A DNA stretch of 64,000 nucleotides from Bradyrhizobium sp. 1 (GCF_023073315.1 NZ_JADPJH010000028.1:305296-369295); one strand, 5' to 3'. Positions 50,659 to 59,949 are shown, numbered from the stretch's first letter. Program-made: numbers and translations. The notes: generated by a model from the sequence alone, not told the origin.

Positions 50659-52004
50659 GCTCACCGCTTGCGATCGGCGCGGTCAGCGCGGTACTGCGCA
50701 ACCTGCTCGACAACGGGCTGATCGAGGCCGGGCCCGCAGTCGGCGGTACGGTCAATGTCAGCGCCGTTGCGCCCGACACGATCGACCTCACCAGCGCCGA
50801 GGAACTGCCACGGCTCAATCTGTTCCTGCATCAGGTGACGCCCAACGCGGGCTGGCGCAACCAAGCCTTGCCGTCGCGATCCTCGAGCAGCGGCGAGCGC
50901 CTGACCAATGCACCGCTCGCACTCGACTTGCACTATCTGCTCACGGCCTATGCCCGGGTCGATTGCCAGGCCGAGATCCTGCTCGGCTACGGCATGCATC
51001 TGTTGCACGAGCGCCCGGTGCTCGACCGCGCTGCCGTGCAGCGCGCGCTCAATCCAAATCCGCTCGACATCGCGATGCTGCCGCCGGCGTTCCAGGCGCT
51101 CGCCGCCGCCGACCTCGCCGACCAGGCCGAGCTGATCAAGATCACGCCGGCCGTGATGGGGCCGGAGGAGATGTCAAAACTGTGGGCGGCGATCCAGTCG
51201 CATTATCGACCGTCAGCTGCCTATGTCGTGTCGGTGGTGCTGATCGAGGCCACCAGGCCCGCGGTCTCGCCGCTGCCGGTGCTGTCGCGCGGGATCGTCG
51301 ATCCCGTGACCAAGCGCGACCGCGGCGTCGTCGTCAATCCGGATCTGCTGCCGCCGCTGCCGACGCTGTTTGCGGCAACCCCGCAGAAGAACCAGGCGGG
51401 CGCACGGCTCGGCGAGCCCGTGGTTCTCACCGGCATCCGCCTCAGCGGCGGCAATTTTCATGTGCGGCTCGCACACCCGCTGTTTCCGGTTCCTTTTGAG
51501 CTGGTGCCGGGCCTACCCAATGACGACGGCACCGAGCTCACCGTGACGCTGCCGAACGATGCCGCCGCGCAGGCCACGCTCACACCGGGACAATGGAGCC
51601 TCACGCTGCGCTTGCTGCCGGCGGGCGAAGCCAACGAACGCGAGACCAATGCGGTGGCGCTGATCATCGCGCCCGCCCTGGTCATTGCCGCCGATGCTCC
51701 GCTTTCGCTGCCTGCGGCGACCGTGCTGCGCAAGACTGCGCCGCTGCGCGTCACGGCCACCCTGTTCTCGCGTCCGCGAGTGCAGCCGCGGCAGCGCGCC
51801 AGACTTGTGCTCGGCACGGTCGAAGCCGCCGCCAATCCGCGCACTGCTGCCACGGATCCGCTGGTATTCGACTTCGCCCCGACCCTCCCCGCCGGCGCCT
51901 ATCCGGCGCGGCTGCGTGTCGACGGCGTCGACAGCCTGCTGCTCGATCTCAGCGGCGACGCACCGGCCTTCGACGCCTCGCAGACCCTGGTCGTGCCGCC
52001 ATGA
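50655..52004 (+). CDS. DUF4255 protein (Pvc16/Afp16-like tail terminator)
   Basis: A 449-residue protein. The N-terminal 190 residues (AIGAVSAVLRNLLDNGLI ... RLNLFLHQVTPNAGWRNQ ... LALDLHYLLTAYA) form the DUF4255 domain found in Pvc16 and Afp16, which cap the tube and sheath at the distal end. The C-terminal part, rich in beta segments (GEPVVLTGIRLSGGNFHVRL), resembles an Ig-like/IPT module. It overlaps the ATPase gene by ATGA. The extended C terminus is longer than a bare Afp16. Confidence 0.88.
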   Translation: MSSPLAIGAVSAVLRNLLDNGLIEAGPAVGGTVNVSAVAPDTIDLTSAEELPRLNLFLHQVTPNAGWRNQALPSRSSSSGERLTNAPLALDLHYLLTAYARVDCQAEILLGYGMHLLHERPVLDRAAVQRALNPNPLDIAMLPPAFQALAAADLADQAELIKITPAVMGPEEMSKLWAAIQSHYRPSAAYVVSVVLIEATRPAVSPLPVLSRGIVDPVTKRDRGVVVNPDLLPPLPTLFAATPQKNQAGARLGEPVVLTGIRLSGGNFHVRLAHPLFPVPFELVPGLPNDDGTELTVTLPNDAAAQATLTPGQWSLTLRLLPAGEANERETNAVALIIAPALVIAADAPLSLPAATVLRKTAPLRVTATLFSRPRVQPRQRARLVLGTVEAAANPRTAATDPLVFDFAPTLPAGAYPARLRVDGVDSLLLDLSGDAPAFDASQTLVVPP

Positions 52005-53974
52005 ACATGCACGACAGACCGCAAGCGCGAACCGAGCTCGATTGGGCGAGCCGCAACCAGCAATGGCTGGCGGCACAGCTTTCGATGCTGCGCCTGCGCC
52101 TCGCGCGGCAATTGGGTGAGACGTCAGCAAACGCCGATCCGGCTCTGCCGGACTGCGACGATGATTTCGAGCCCGCGCTCGATACACTGACAAAGCTGTT
52201 CGGCCTGTCGCCATTCGAACGCGAGGTCGTTCTGCTTGCGGCCGGTGTCGAGCTCGACAGCGCACTGCGCCGCCTCGTCAGTGAGGCGATGGCACAAACG
52301 CCCGACGCTGTCCCGAGCATGCGGCCGACACTCAATTTCGCCATGCAGGTCCTGGTCGGGCCGCATTGGGATGCGCTGTCGCCGCTGCGACCTTTGCGGC
52401 GCTGGTGCCTGATCGCGTGCGATGGCCGCGACGCACCGCCGCGCCGGTCGATCCAGATCGACGAGCGCGTACTACATTATCTGACCGGCGTCGCCGCCAT
52501 GGATGCCCGCCTGATCCGGCTCGCCCGCTGCGAGGCCGCCGGACCGTGCGATCTCGATGCGCCACTCGCAATCACCATCGCACACGCTCTCGGCTCCGGC
52601 GCGGCGGCACTGGTCGCGCTGAATCATGCCCGCGGCGAGATCGAGCCGCAGCGCGACCTCGCGCGCGCCGCGCTCGTCGGCTTCGGTGCGAACGGCCTGT
52701 GGCTGCACGCCTGCGACCTGCCGCACGATCCGCGCGAGATCGCCGAGATGGCCTGCCTGCTCGACCGCGAGGCCGCGCTGTCTGACGCCGTCATCGTACT
52801 TGAGCTCGACCGTTCTTCTGACGCCACCGATGCCGAAACGCATGCCGTGACGATGCTCGCCCACCTGATGGGACCCGCGATCGTGCTCAACGCGCCGGAG
52901 CCGGCTCGCCTGTCGCGACTGCGGCAGCGGCGCATGCTGCGGCTCCAGGTCGCTGATGCCCCTGCGGCCGCGCGTCAGGTCGCAGCCTTGCGCGGGCTTC
53001 CGCGCGAGCAAGCCGCCACGCTCACAGCCGCGTTGCGTCCGGCACTGCGGCAGTTCAACGTCCCCGCCGCCGAGTTGCGCCTGGTGGTCACCGAGGCGCT
53101 GGCCGAGACACGAGGTGAGCCGACCCTGCTGGAACCCGCGGTATGGCAGCTCTGCCGCGCAGCGGTCCGCGGCGGGCTGGACGCTCTCGCGCAGCGGATC
53201 GACAGTCGCGTCGCCTTCGACGATCTGGTCGCACCGCCCGTCGTGATCGCGCAGCTCCGCGCCATCGCGGGCGAATTGCAGCACCGGTCGCGCGTCCATG
53301 GCGACTGGGGCTTTGCCGCGCATAACGGCCGCGGGCTCGGAACGGCCGCGCTGTTCGCGGGCGAATCCGGCACCGGCAAGACCTACGCCGCCGAGGCGAT
53401 CGCCGGCGCCGCAGCGCTCGATCTCTACCGCGTCGATCTTGCCAGCGTCGTCAGCAAATATATCGGCGAGACCGAGAAGAATCTGAGCCGGTTGTTCGAG
53501 GCCGCCGAGACCAGCGGCGCGATCCTGCTGTTCGACGAGGCCGACGCGCTGTTCGGCAAGCGCAGCGAGGTGCGCGACAGCCATGACCGCTTCGCCAATA
53601 TCGAGATCGCCTATCTGTTGCAGCGGATCGAGACCTATCGCGGGCTCGTCATCCTCACCACCAACATGAAGAGCGCGCTCGACCGCGCCTTCCTGCGCCG
53701 CATCCGCTACGTGATCCAGTTCCCCTACCCCGACGTCGCAGCGCGCGAAAAACTGTGGCGGATGCAATTCCCCGCCGATGCGCCGCTCGGCGAGGTCGAT
53801 TTCTCGGGCCTCGCCAGGCTGCAACTGACCGGGGGCAACATCCGCGCCATTGCGCTCAACGCCGCCTTCCACGCCGCGGCCGGGGGCGGACCGATCGGGC
53901 AGGATGCGATCAATGCCGCGGTACGCGCCGAATTCTCCAAGCTCGAACGGCCACTGCCTGGAGCCGCGCCATGA
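52001..53974 (+). CDS. eCIS AAA+ ATPase (Pvc15/Afp15-like)
   Basis: A 657-residue protein with an N-terminal helical half of about 430 residues and a C-terminal AAA+ domain. Walker A is GESGTGKT (454-461), Walker B is AILLFDEADALFGKR, and an arginine-finger region is in DRAFLRRIRYVIQFPYPD. The N-terminal FGLSPFEREVVLLAAGVELDSALRRL motif is shared with eCIS ATPases. The family is essential for assembly or cargo loading in PVC-like systems. It is coupled to neighbours by ATGA at both ends. Confidence 0.92.
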   Translation: MNMHDRPQARTELDWASRNQQWLAAQLSMLRLRLARQLGETSANADPALPDCDDDFEPALDTLTKLFGLSPFEREVVLLAAGVELDSALRRLVSEAMAQTPDAVPSMRPTLNFAMQVLVGPHWDALSPLRPLRRWCLIACDGRDAPPRRSIQIDERVLHYLTGVAAMDARLIRLARCEAAGPCDLDAPLAITIAHALGSGAAALVALNHARGEIEPQRDLARAALVGFGANGLWLHACDLPHDPREIAEMACLLDREAALSDAVIVLELDRSSDATDAETHAVTMLAHLMGPAIVLNAPEPARLSRLRQRRMLRLQVADAPAAARQVAALRGLPREQAATLTAALRPALRQFNVPAAELRLVVTEALAETRGEPTLLEPAVWQLCRAAVRGGLDALAQRIDSRVAFDDLVAPPVVIAQLRAIAGELQHRSRVHGDWGFAAHNGRGLGTAALFAGESGTGKTYAAEAIAGAAALDLYRVDLASVVSKYIGETEKNLSRLFEAAETSGAILLFDEADALFGKRSEVRDSHDRFANIEIAYLLQRIETYRGLVILTTNMKSALDRAFLRRIRYVIQFPYPDVAAREKLWRMQFPADAPLGEVDFSGLARLQLTGGNIRAIALNAAFHAAAGGGPIGQDAINAAVRAEFSKLERPLPGAAP

Positions 53975-54204
53975 AACATGCCGGCATCGAGGTCCGGATC
54001 GGACGTCTCGTCGTCGATGCGTCACGGCGCTCGGAAGCTGCAGGGCTAGCTGACGCAATCAGCGATGCCCTGCAACACAGGCTCTCCGGGCCCGCCAACG
54101 AGGCCGCACCTGCATATGCCGATGCGCCGCGCGTGGTCGCCAATCGGATCGCGACAGAGCTGACTGCAACCCCTCGCGCGGATAATTCGCGAGGCCGACC
54201 ATGA
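53971..54204 (+). CDS. Small eCIS-associated protein
   Basis: A 77-residue protein starting at 53971 (ATGA overlap with the ATPase) and overlapping the start of the DUF4157 gene. The N terminus EVRIGRLVVDASRRSE resembles the conserved 'VTIxRIxIR' phrase of the gene at 50014-50658. The rest is helical with a basic tail. Position between ATPase and payload candidate suggests a loading adaptor, but this is speculation. Confidence 0.55.
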   Translation: MKHAGIEVRIGRLVVDASRRSEAAGLADAISDALQHRLSGPANEAAPAYADAPRVVANRIATELTATPRADNSRGRP

Positions 54205-56558
54205 CCATGCATGCTGCACCTAAGGCGCTCCCGAAACAGTTCGCGCCCCCGCGCGCGCCTTCACTCGAGCTTCGCCCGAACCGCGACCGCTTCGAGACCG
54301 AAGCCGAGCACGCGGCCGGGGACGTGCTGAGATCCGGCGATCGGCCCCCTACGCTGTCGCCATTGTCACGCACCTCCCACCGGGAGGGCCGAGCTGCGCC
54401 GGCCGAAGTGTCGGAGGCCGTCGGATCGTCCGGCCTGCCGCTTGGCGGCGCGACCCGACGGACGATGGAGCGGCAGTTTCGATCCGACTTCAGCCACGTC
54501 CGTATCCATCCCGACGCGCCGGCGGCGGCCTCGGCCCGAGCGATCCAGGCGACCGCCTACACAGCCGGCGCGCATATCGTGTTCGGCCACGGTGCCTACA
54601 CTCCGGAAACGCCACGCGGCCGGCACATTCTCGCACACGAGCTCGCCCATGTCGTGCAACAGCGCGGCGCGACCACACCGCCAGCCGCCGTGCAGCGGCT
54701 CGCTTGGTATGAGTCCATTGCCGTATTCTTCGGTGCCGAGGGCAATTTCGGCGAGGAGGAATTGCTCAGCTATCTCGACAAGATCACCCGAGACAACAAG
54801 CACCAAGGCAGCTTCGACAGCGACAACAAAGCGCGCGCCATCGTTCGCCGGTGGAAGGCGGGCGAGGGCAAGTTCAAGCTCACTCCGATCCAGAAGGCGC
54901 TGCTGATCCAGGAGATGCAGGACGGCCCGACGCTCGATGACGACGAGCAAGCCATTCTCGACCTGCTCGAACTGAGCGACATCGCCGCACTGCAGATCAT
55001 GTTCGGTTCAGGCGATCTCAGCGTCTCCGACCTCGAATCCGATATCGACGGCGACGAGTACAAGAGTCTGAAGCGCTTTTTCGCCGCCCGCTTCCGTGGC
55101 GGCCGCGACGCCGTCGCCAAAGGTGACGTCGAGCCGCAGGGAGAGCCAGGCAAGGGAGCGCCGCTCTTCGCCTACGACGCAGCCGACGTCAAACTGCGGC
55201 TCGACGCGGCGTCCGAACCCGACCAGGTCGACAGCATTGGCGCCGAGATATTCGCGCTCGAACCGACGCTGCGGGACAAGGCGATGCAGGAGCTCGGCCA
55301 GCATCGCACCGAGCTCGGACGCAAGCTCGTCGAACTGAACGAGCAGCTCGGCGCCGCGACCGACCAGGACACGAAGATCGATCTGACGCTTCAGGTCGAT
55401 GGCACGAAGAAGACGCTGGACAACTACGACCGCGTACTCCAGCAGGTCTCCCGCGATCTGGCGCTCACGACCAGCGGCAAGGATCTCTCCAAGACGGTGG
55501 CGCCGGACGCCGCACACAAAGACGAGATCAAGAAGGCGCTGAAGCCCGACGTCAACGTCGATTCCGGTGGTGTCGCGCTGTCGTTCGACAAGTCAGATGC
55601 CGGCAAGAAGAAGTACGAGGATGCGCTGCGCGACTGGCTCCCGACGATGATCCAGCGTTATTGGGACCTCACGGTCAAGGACCACGGCCCTACCGTACAC
55701 GATAACCCAGGCAAGACGCACAAACTCGGCGAATTCGGGCGAATCGGCAAGGCGAGCAAAAAGGAAACCGACAAGGTTTTCGGCGACTATTACGACAAGC
55801 CGCATCCGGAACTGACGCCCGATACCGCCAAGACGCGCGGCCAGATCCACGACCAGTTCGCCGATACCGAGGCCGAGCTTGCCAAGGGAAAGGATGAAAG
55901 GGAAAAGAAAGCGAACAGGCTCGCCAAGGCGCAACGCATGATGCGCTACTTCTTCCAGGCCAACCGCCAGATCCGCGGCATCAACCGCAAGTTCAATGCC
56001 TCGCCGGAGTTCGACAAGACCGAGAAACCTCTCAATGACGAAGCCACGATCACCGACAAGCTCGCCGACGAGTTCGCCGGCAAGAATGTCGAGACGCTGA
56101 ACCATATCGAGCGCGGTTGGGTCGCCTCGGCCAGCGGCGGCGAGGTCAGACTGCAGATATTCAAGAAGGCCACGCCGAAGGAGGATCGCGAATTCCTCTG
56201 GGACATGTTCCAGACGCTGATCCACGAATACATTCACACGCTGCGTGCCGACAAATACGGCGAGTTCGCCAAGACGTTCGGCCGCCAGTCCAACGAGTAC
56301 AACACGTTGATCGAGGGTGTCGATTCGCTGCTCGACGAGATCGTGTGGGAGCATGTCGCGCCGCGGGTCAAGGAGCGCGAATTGCGCGAGGCGGTCGAGG
56401 GGCCGGAGATCGCCAAGCTCGAACCCATCGTGGTGCAGCCGGCCTCGCAGCGACGCTACGCCTCCTATCCCGAGGCCGTGAAGCTCGTCAACGTCGTCGG
56501 CATCCGCAATCTCTATGCCGCCTACTTCAAGGGCGACGTCGCGAAGATCGGAGGCTGA
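54201..56558 (+). CDS. DUF4157 protein with C-terminal HExxH metallopeptidase signature (eCIS payload candidate)
   Basis: A 785-residue protein. Residues about 80-165 are the DUF4157 domain (GGATRRTMERQFRSDFSHVRIHPDAPAAASARAIQATAYT ... GRHILAHELAHVVQQ) with HELAH at 146-150; this domain marks proteins associated with eCIS particles. A long helical middle follows, with coiled-coil stretches. A second, C-terminal motif, FQTLIHEYIHTL, places HEYIH at 675-679, with E705 in NTLIEGVDSLLDE as a possible third zinc ligand. The C-terminal domain is probably the toxin or processing module. The gene sits inside the structural operon, between ATPase and tube-initiator, coupled by ATGA. No immunity gene is evident. 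Confidence 0.85.
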   Translation: MTMHAAPKALPKQFAPPRAPSLELRPNRDRFETEAEHAAGDVLRSGDRPPTLSPLSRTSHREGRAAPAEVSEAVGSSGLPLGGATRRTMERQFRSDFSHVRIHPDAPAAASARAIQATAYTAGAHIVFGHGAYTPETPRGRHILAHELAHVVQQRGATTPPAAVQRLAWYESIAVFFGAEGNFGEEELLSYLDKITRDNKHQGSFDSDNKARAIVRRWKAGEGKFKLTPIQKALLIQEMQDGPTLDDDEQAILDLLELSDIAALQIMFGSGDLSVSDLESDIDGDEYKSLKRFFAARFRGGRDAVAKGDVEPQGEPGKGAPLFAYDAADVKLRLDAASEPDQVDSIGAEIFALEPTLRDKAMQELGQHRTELGRKLVELNEQLGAATDQDTKIDLTLQVDGTKKTLDNYDRVLQQVSRDLALTTSGKDLSKTVAPDAAHKDEIKKALKPDVNVDSGGVALSFDKSDAGKKKYEDALRDWLPTMIQRYWDLTVKDHGPTVHDNPGKTHKLGEFGRIGKASKKETDKVFGDYYDKPHPELTPDTAKTRGQIHDQFADTEAELAKGKDEREKKANRLAKAQRMMRYFFQANRQIRGINRKFNASPEFDKTEKPLNDEATITDKLADEFAGKNVETLNHIERGWVASASGGEVRLQIFKKATPKEDREFLWDMFQTLIHEYIHTLRADKYGEFAKTFGRQSNEYNTLIEGVDSLLDEIVWEHVAPRVKERELREAVEGPEIAKLEPIVVQPASQRRYASYPEAVKLVNVVGIRNLYAAYFKGDVAKIGG

Positions 56559-56559
56559 C

Positions 56560-57225
56560 ATGACCGGCCTCACGTCATCACCGAAACTCATCAAGGGCGG
56601 CCTGGTCGTGCTCGCGCCGGGACGCGGCACAGTGCGCAGGCAGATCGCGCTTCAGTACAATCCGGATACGCTGAGCCGCAGCTACCAGGTGCAGGGCACG
56701 GGCGGCGACGGTTCGGCCGGCGGGCGGGCACAGCCGTTCCGGCTGAAGGGCCCGGCGATCGAGACCATCAAACTCGATGCCGAGATCGATGCGACGGACC
56801 AACTCTCCGATCCCGATGCCCATGCCAACGCTGTCGCCTTCGGCATCGCGCCGCAGCTCGCGGTGCTCGAGGCGCTCGTCAACCCCAGCGTCGACGATCT
56901 GCTGAACGTCGCGAGCCAAGCCAATGGCGGCACGCTCGAGATCCTCCCCCCGGAGGCACCGCTCACCCTGTTCGTCTGGAGCAAGAACCGGGTCGCGCCG
57001 GTGCGCGTCGCTGAGTTCTCCATCGTCGAGGAAGCCTTCGACCCCGCGCTCAATCCGATCCGCGCAAAGGTCTCACTCGGCCTTCACGTGATGAGCACCG
57101 ACGATCTCGGCTTCACCCATCGTGGCGGCACCATCTTCCTTAATTATCTGCGCAACCGCGAGACGCTCGCCGGCCTGACCGGCGGCGCGTCACTCGCCTC
57201 GCTTGGCCTTTCCAGCCTGCCCTGA
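56560..57225 (+). CDS. eCIS tube-initiator protein (Pvc7/Afp7 N-terminal, CIS tube family)
   Basis: A 221-residue protein from ATG 56560. GLVVLAPGRGTVRRQIALQYNPDTLSRSYQ is the signature of the CIS tube family, which in Afp7 and Pvc7 is fused to a LysM domain and connects the hub to the tube. Here the LysM part is a separate gene 12 bp downstream. Strands such as TLFVWSKNRVAPVRVAEFSIVEEAFDP complete the beta-barrel. It overlaps nothing but lies 2 bp after the DUF4157 gene. Confidence 0.87.
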   Translation: MTGLTSSPKLIKGGLVVLAPGRGTVRRQIALQYNPDTLSRSYQVQGTGGDGSAGGRAQPFRLKGPAIETIKLDAEIDATDQLSDPDAHANAVAFGIAPQLAVLEALVNPSVDDLLNVASQANGGTLEILPPEAPLTLFVWSKNRVAPVRVAEFSIVEEAFDPALNPIRAKVSLGLHVMSTDDLGFTHRGGTIFLNYLRNRETLAGLTGGASLASLGLSSLP

Positions 57226-57236
57226 CGGAGCACAAG

Positions 57237-57587
57237 ATGTCCTCGGATCCCGTCCAGATGCTGATCGATGCCGGCGCGTTTCCGGACAATACATTCGCGC
57301 CGAATAGCCGCTACCACGGCACGGCCATCGGACGATTGAAGCGCAGCGCCGACGATCCCGGCGTGGCCTATGTGCTGCGCCGCTTCATCCCGCAAGGCCG
57401 CGACATCGGCATCGCCGGCGAACACATCGTCAATGCCGGCGAGCGGCCCGACACACTCGCCTCGGCAACGCTCGGCGATCCCGAACTGTATTGGCGGGTC
57501 GCCGACGCCAATGTCGTGACCGACCCGTTCGATCTCACCGACACGCCCGGCGAGCGCGTGCAGATCCCACGTCCGAACGGGCTGTAA
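57237..57587 (+). CDS. eCIS LysM-domain protein
   Basis: A 116-residue protein. The C-terminal HIVNAGERPDTLASATLGDPELYWRVADANVVTDPFDL is a LysM-like fold that ends with RVQIPRPNGL. In Afp7/Pvc7 this domain follows the tube-initiator in one chain. It probably sits in the hub and adjoins the peptidoglycan-like or hub surface. The N terminal half (SRYHGTAIGRLKRS ... VLRRFIPQ) recalls tail protein X-type pieces. Confidence 0.8.
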   Translation: MSSDPVQMLIDAGAFPDNTFAPNSRYHGTAIGRLKRSADDPGVAYVLRRFIPQGRDIGIAGEHIVNAGERPDTLASATLGDPELYWRVADANVVTDPFDLTDTPGERVQIPRPNGL

Positions 57588-57601
57588 GGAGACCAGTCCC
57601 G

Positions 57602-58732
57602 ATGATGCAAGGCGGCGTCCAGCTCTCGCTCCAGATCGGCCCCTCGCCGGTACCGGCGCCGCGCGAGGTGCTGGAGACGCTGACCCACGCCAAGATCGAG
57701 ATCGGATCGGGCGATGCGCAGAGCGGCTTTGAGCTGACCTTCGACCTGCCGGTGCGCTCGCCATTGCGCACCATCTTCCTGCTCGCCGGCGGCGGCGCAC
57801 TTCCGCCGCTGCTCCGCGTGGTGCTGATCGTCACCATCAACGGCACGGCCGAATCCATCATCGACGGCATGGTCACCAACGTCGAGACCCAGCCCGGCAG
57901 CGGCGGCGTCGGCAAGCTGGTGATCAAGGGCAAGGACATGTCGGCGCTGATGGACATCATCGAGCTGCCCGGCCTGCCCTTCCCGGCGATGCCGCCCTCG
58001 GTGCGGGTGCTCGCGATCCTCGCCAAATATGCCGCCCTCGGCGTAATCCCGATGGTGATCCCGAGCGTGCTCGACATCCCCCCGATACCGGTGCAGCAGA
58101 TCCCGCAGCAGAAGGGCAGCGACTACGCCTACGTCAAGAAGCTCGCGGGCGAGGCCGGCTATGTCTTCTATCTCGAGGCCGGCCCGGCGCCCGGTGCTTC
58201 GAAGGCCTATTGGGGACCGGAGATCCGCTTCGGCGCGCCGCAAGCAGCGCTCACCACCAACATGGATGCGCTCACCAATGTCGAGGAAATCTCGTTCAAC
58301 TTCGACAAGGAACGCAAGATCATGCCGATCGTGTTCTTCCAGGAGAGCAACAGCAAGGCGCCGATCCCGGTGCCGATCCCCGACATCACGCCGATGAGTC
58401 CGCCACTCGGCGCGGTGCCGCCGCTGCCGCCGAAGATCGAGAAGCTGGCCAACACCGCGCATCTGTCCGCGCCGCAGGCGCTGATGGCAGGACTTGCCTA
58501 TGCGAGCCAGCACAGCGACAGCGTGTTCGGCAACGGCAAACTCGATGTTGCCAGATACGGCCGCCTGCTGAAGTCGCGGCAACTGGTCGGCGTGCGCGGC
58601 GCGGGCCTGCCGTATGACGGGCTCTATTACGTCAAGAATGTCACCCACGAGATCGAGCGCGGCTCCTACAAGCAGTCGTTCTCGCTTGCGCGCAACGCCC
58701 TGATCTCGACCGTGCCGCAGGTGCCGACATGA
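57602..58732 (+). CDS. eCIS baseplate hub protein (gp27/late control D-like)
   Basis: A 376-residue protein with AAGGAG before ATG 57602. It has the hub-domain phrases SGFELTFDLPV, IDGMVTNVETQPGSGGVGKLVIKGKDMSALMDI, and LAGEAGYVFYLEAGPAPGASKAYWGP, typical of gp27-like hub proteins. It forms a trimer that adapts the three-fold spike to the six-fold tube. It overlaps the spike gene by ATGA. In VgrG, gp27 and gp5 are fused; here they are separate, as in phages and most eCIS. Confidence 0.88.
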   Translation: MMQGGVQLSLQIGPSPVPAPREVLETLTHAKIEIGSGDAQSGFELTFDLPVRSPLRTIFLLAGGGALPPLLRVVLIVTINGTAESIIDGMVTNVETQPGSGGVGKLVIKGKDMSALMDIIELPGLPFPAMPPSVRVLAILAKYAALGVIPMVIPSVLDIPPIPVQQIPQQKGSDYAYVKKLAGEAGYVFYLEAGPAPGASKAYWGPEIRFGAPQAALTTNMDALTNVEEISFNFDKERKIMPIVFFQESNSKAPIPVPIPDITPMSPPLGAVPPLPPKIEKLANTAHLSAPQALMAGLAYASQHSDSVFGNGKLDVARYGRLLKSRQLVGVRGAGLPYDGLYYVKNVTHEIERGSYKQSFSLARNALISTVPQVPT

Positions 58733-59241
58733 GCGATGCGCCTCTTTTCGGGAAATATCGCGCGGTGGTGATCAACAACATCGATCCGCTCCAGATCGGT
58801 CGCATCCAGGTGATGGTGCCCGATGTCGGCGCCGTCATCCCGACGAGTTGGGCGATGCCGTGCGTACCGACCGCAGGCATCAATGCCGGCTTCTTCGCAG
58901 TACCCGTCATCGGTGCCGGCGTCTGGATCGAGTTCGAGCGCGGCGACTCCGACTATCCGATCTGGGTCGGATGCTACTGGGGCAGCGCGGCCGAAGTGCC
59001 GGTGCTGGCGCATGCGGTGCCGCCCGGCGTGCCCGGCATCACCCTGCAAACCCCGCTGAAGAACGGCCTCACCATCAGCGACGTGCCGGGGCCGACCGGC
59101 GGCATCCTGATGCAGACCACCACCGGCGCGATGATCTCGGTCAGCGATGTCGGCATCACCATTTCCAACGGCAAGGGCGCGATCATCACCATGACCGGGC
59201 CGAGCGTCGACGTGAACCTCGGCGCGCTCACCGTGATCTAG
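58729..59241 (+). CDS. eCIS spike protein (gp5/baseplate V-like)
   Basis: A 170-residue protein with an OB fold at the N terminus (GKYRAVVINNIDPLQIGRIQVMVPDVG, then GDSDYPIWVGCYWG) and a short beta-helix-like C terminus (GGILMQTTTGAMISVSDVGITISNGKGAIITMTGPSVDV). It forms the central spike beneath the hub. It is shorter than VgrG because the hub is separate. It precedes the PAAR-like tip. Confidence 0.9.
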   Translation: MSDAPLFGKYRAVVINNIDPLQIGRIQVMVPDVGAVIPTSWAMPCVPTAGINAGFFAVPVIGAGVWIEFERGDSDYPIWVGCYWGSAAEVPVLAHAVPPGVPGITLQTPLKNGLTISDVPGPTGGILMQTTTGAMISVSDVGITISNGKGAIITMTGPSVDVNLGALTVI

Positions 59242-59250
59242 GAGGAACAC

Positions 59251-59565
59251 ATGCCTGCTCCCGTCCTGCATCTTGGCGCCACCGTGCTGTGCAGCCATGC
59301 CGGACAGGCGATGCCGATGTCGCCGTTCCCGCGCGTGATGCTGTCCGGCCAGCCTGCGGTCAATCTCTCCAGCCCGTACGCGATTGCAGGCTGCTCGCTG
59401 ACCGGCTCGGCGCCGCCCTGCGTGACCGCGCAGATGGTGGTAGGCGCGGCGCGGGTGATGATCGGCGGCGTGCCGGCCGCGACCATGATGGGGCAATCGG
59501 TCTGTACGCCGACGGGCACGCCGTTGCTGCCTGTGGTCGCGCAGATGCGCGTGCTGGCCACTTGA
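59251..59565 (+). CDS. eCIS PAAR-like spike tip
   Basis: A 104-residue protein with AGGAGGA before the ATG. GATVLCSHAGQAMPMSP, GCSLTGSAPPCVTAQ and the VCTPTGTPL segment give Cys/His ligands for the metal that sharpens the cone. The size and position after the spike gene fit a PAAR-like tip. It could also carry small cargo at the tip, but no extension domain is present. Confidence 0.87.
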   Translation: MPAPVLHLGATVLCSHAGQAMPMSPFPRVMLSGQPAVNLSSPYAIAGCSLTGSAPPCVTAQMVVGAARVMIGGVPAATMMGQSVCTPTGTPLLPVVAQMRVLAT

Positions 59566-59577
59566 GGGGAGGATGAG

Positions 59578-59949
59578 GTGAGCAACGAGCTCGATTTCCC
59601 TTATCATTTCGACGATCGCGGCCGCACGGCCACGACCGATCGCCCTGATCACATCCGCGACCTGATCGAGCAGGTGCTGTTCACGGCGCAGGGCGAGCGG
59701 GTGATGCGGCCGGATTTCGGTGCCGGACTGCTGGCGCTGGTGTTTGAGCCCAATTCGGTGACGCTCGCGGCGACCACGCAGATGCTGGCCCAGGCCGCGC
59801 TGCACCAGCATCTCGCCCACCTGATCGCCGTGAATTCGGTCGAGGTGATCAATGACGATGCCGTGCTGCGCGTCGAGATACGCTACGTGGTGCTCGCCGA
59901 CCGCACCGGCCACCTCGCGAGCTTTGCGGTACCGGGGGGCGCGGCATGA
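59578..59949 (+). CDS. eCIS baseplate wedge protein (GPW/gp25 family)
   Basis: A 123-residue protein starting at GTG 59578 (GGGGAGGA upstream). DHIRDLIEQVLFTAQGERVMRPDFGAGLLALVFEPNSVTLAATTQ is the gp25 core, which nucleates sheath polymerisation. The catalytic Glu of lysozyme-like claims is not relevant here. It overlaps the next gene by ATGA. Confidence 0.93.
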   Translation: MSNELDFPYHFDDRGRTATTDRPDHIRDLIEQVLFTAQGERVMRPDFGAGLLALVFEPNSVTLAATTQMLAQAALHQHLAHLIAVNSVEVINDDAVLRVEIRYVVLADRTGHLASFAVPGGAA

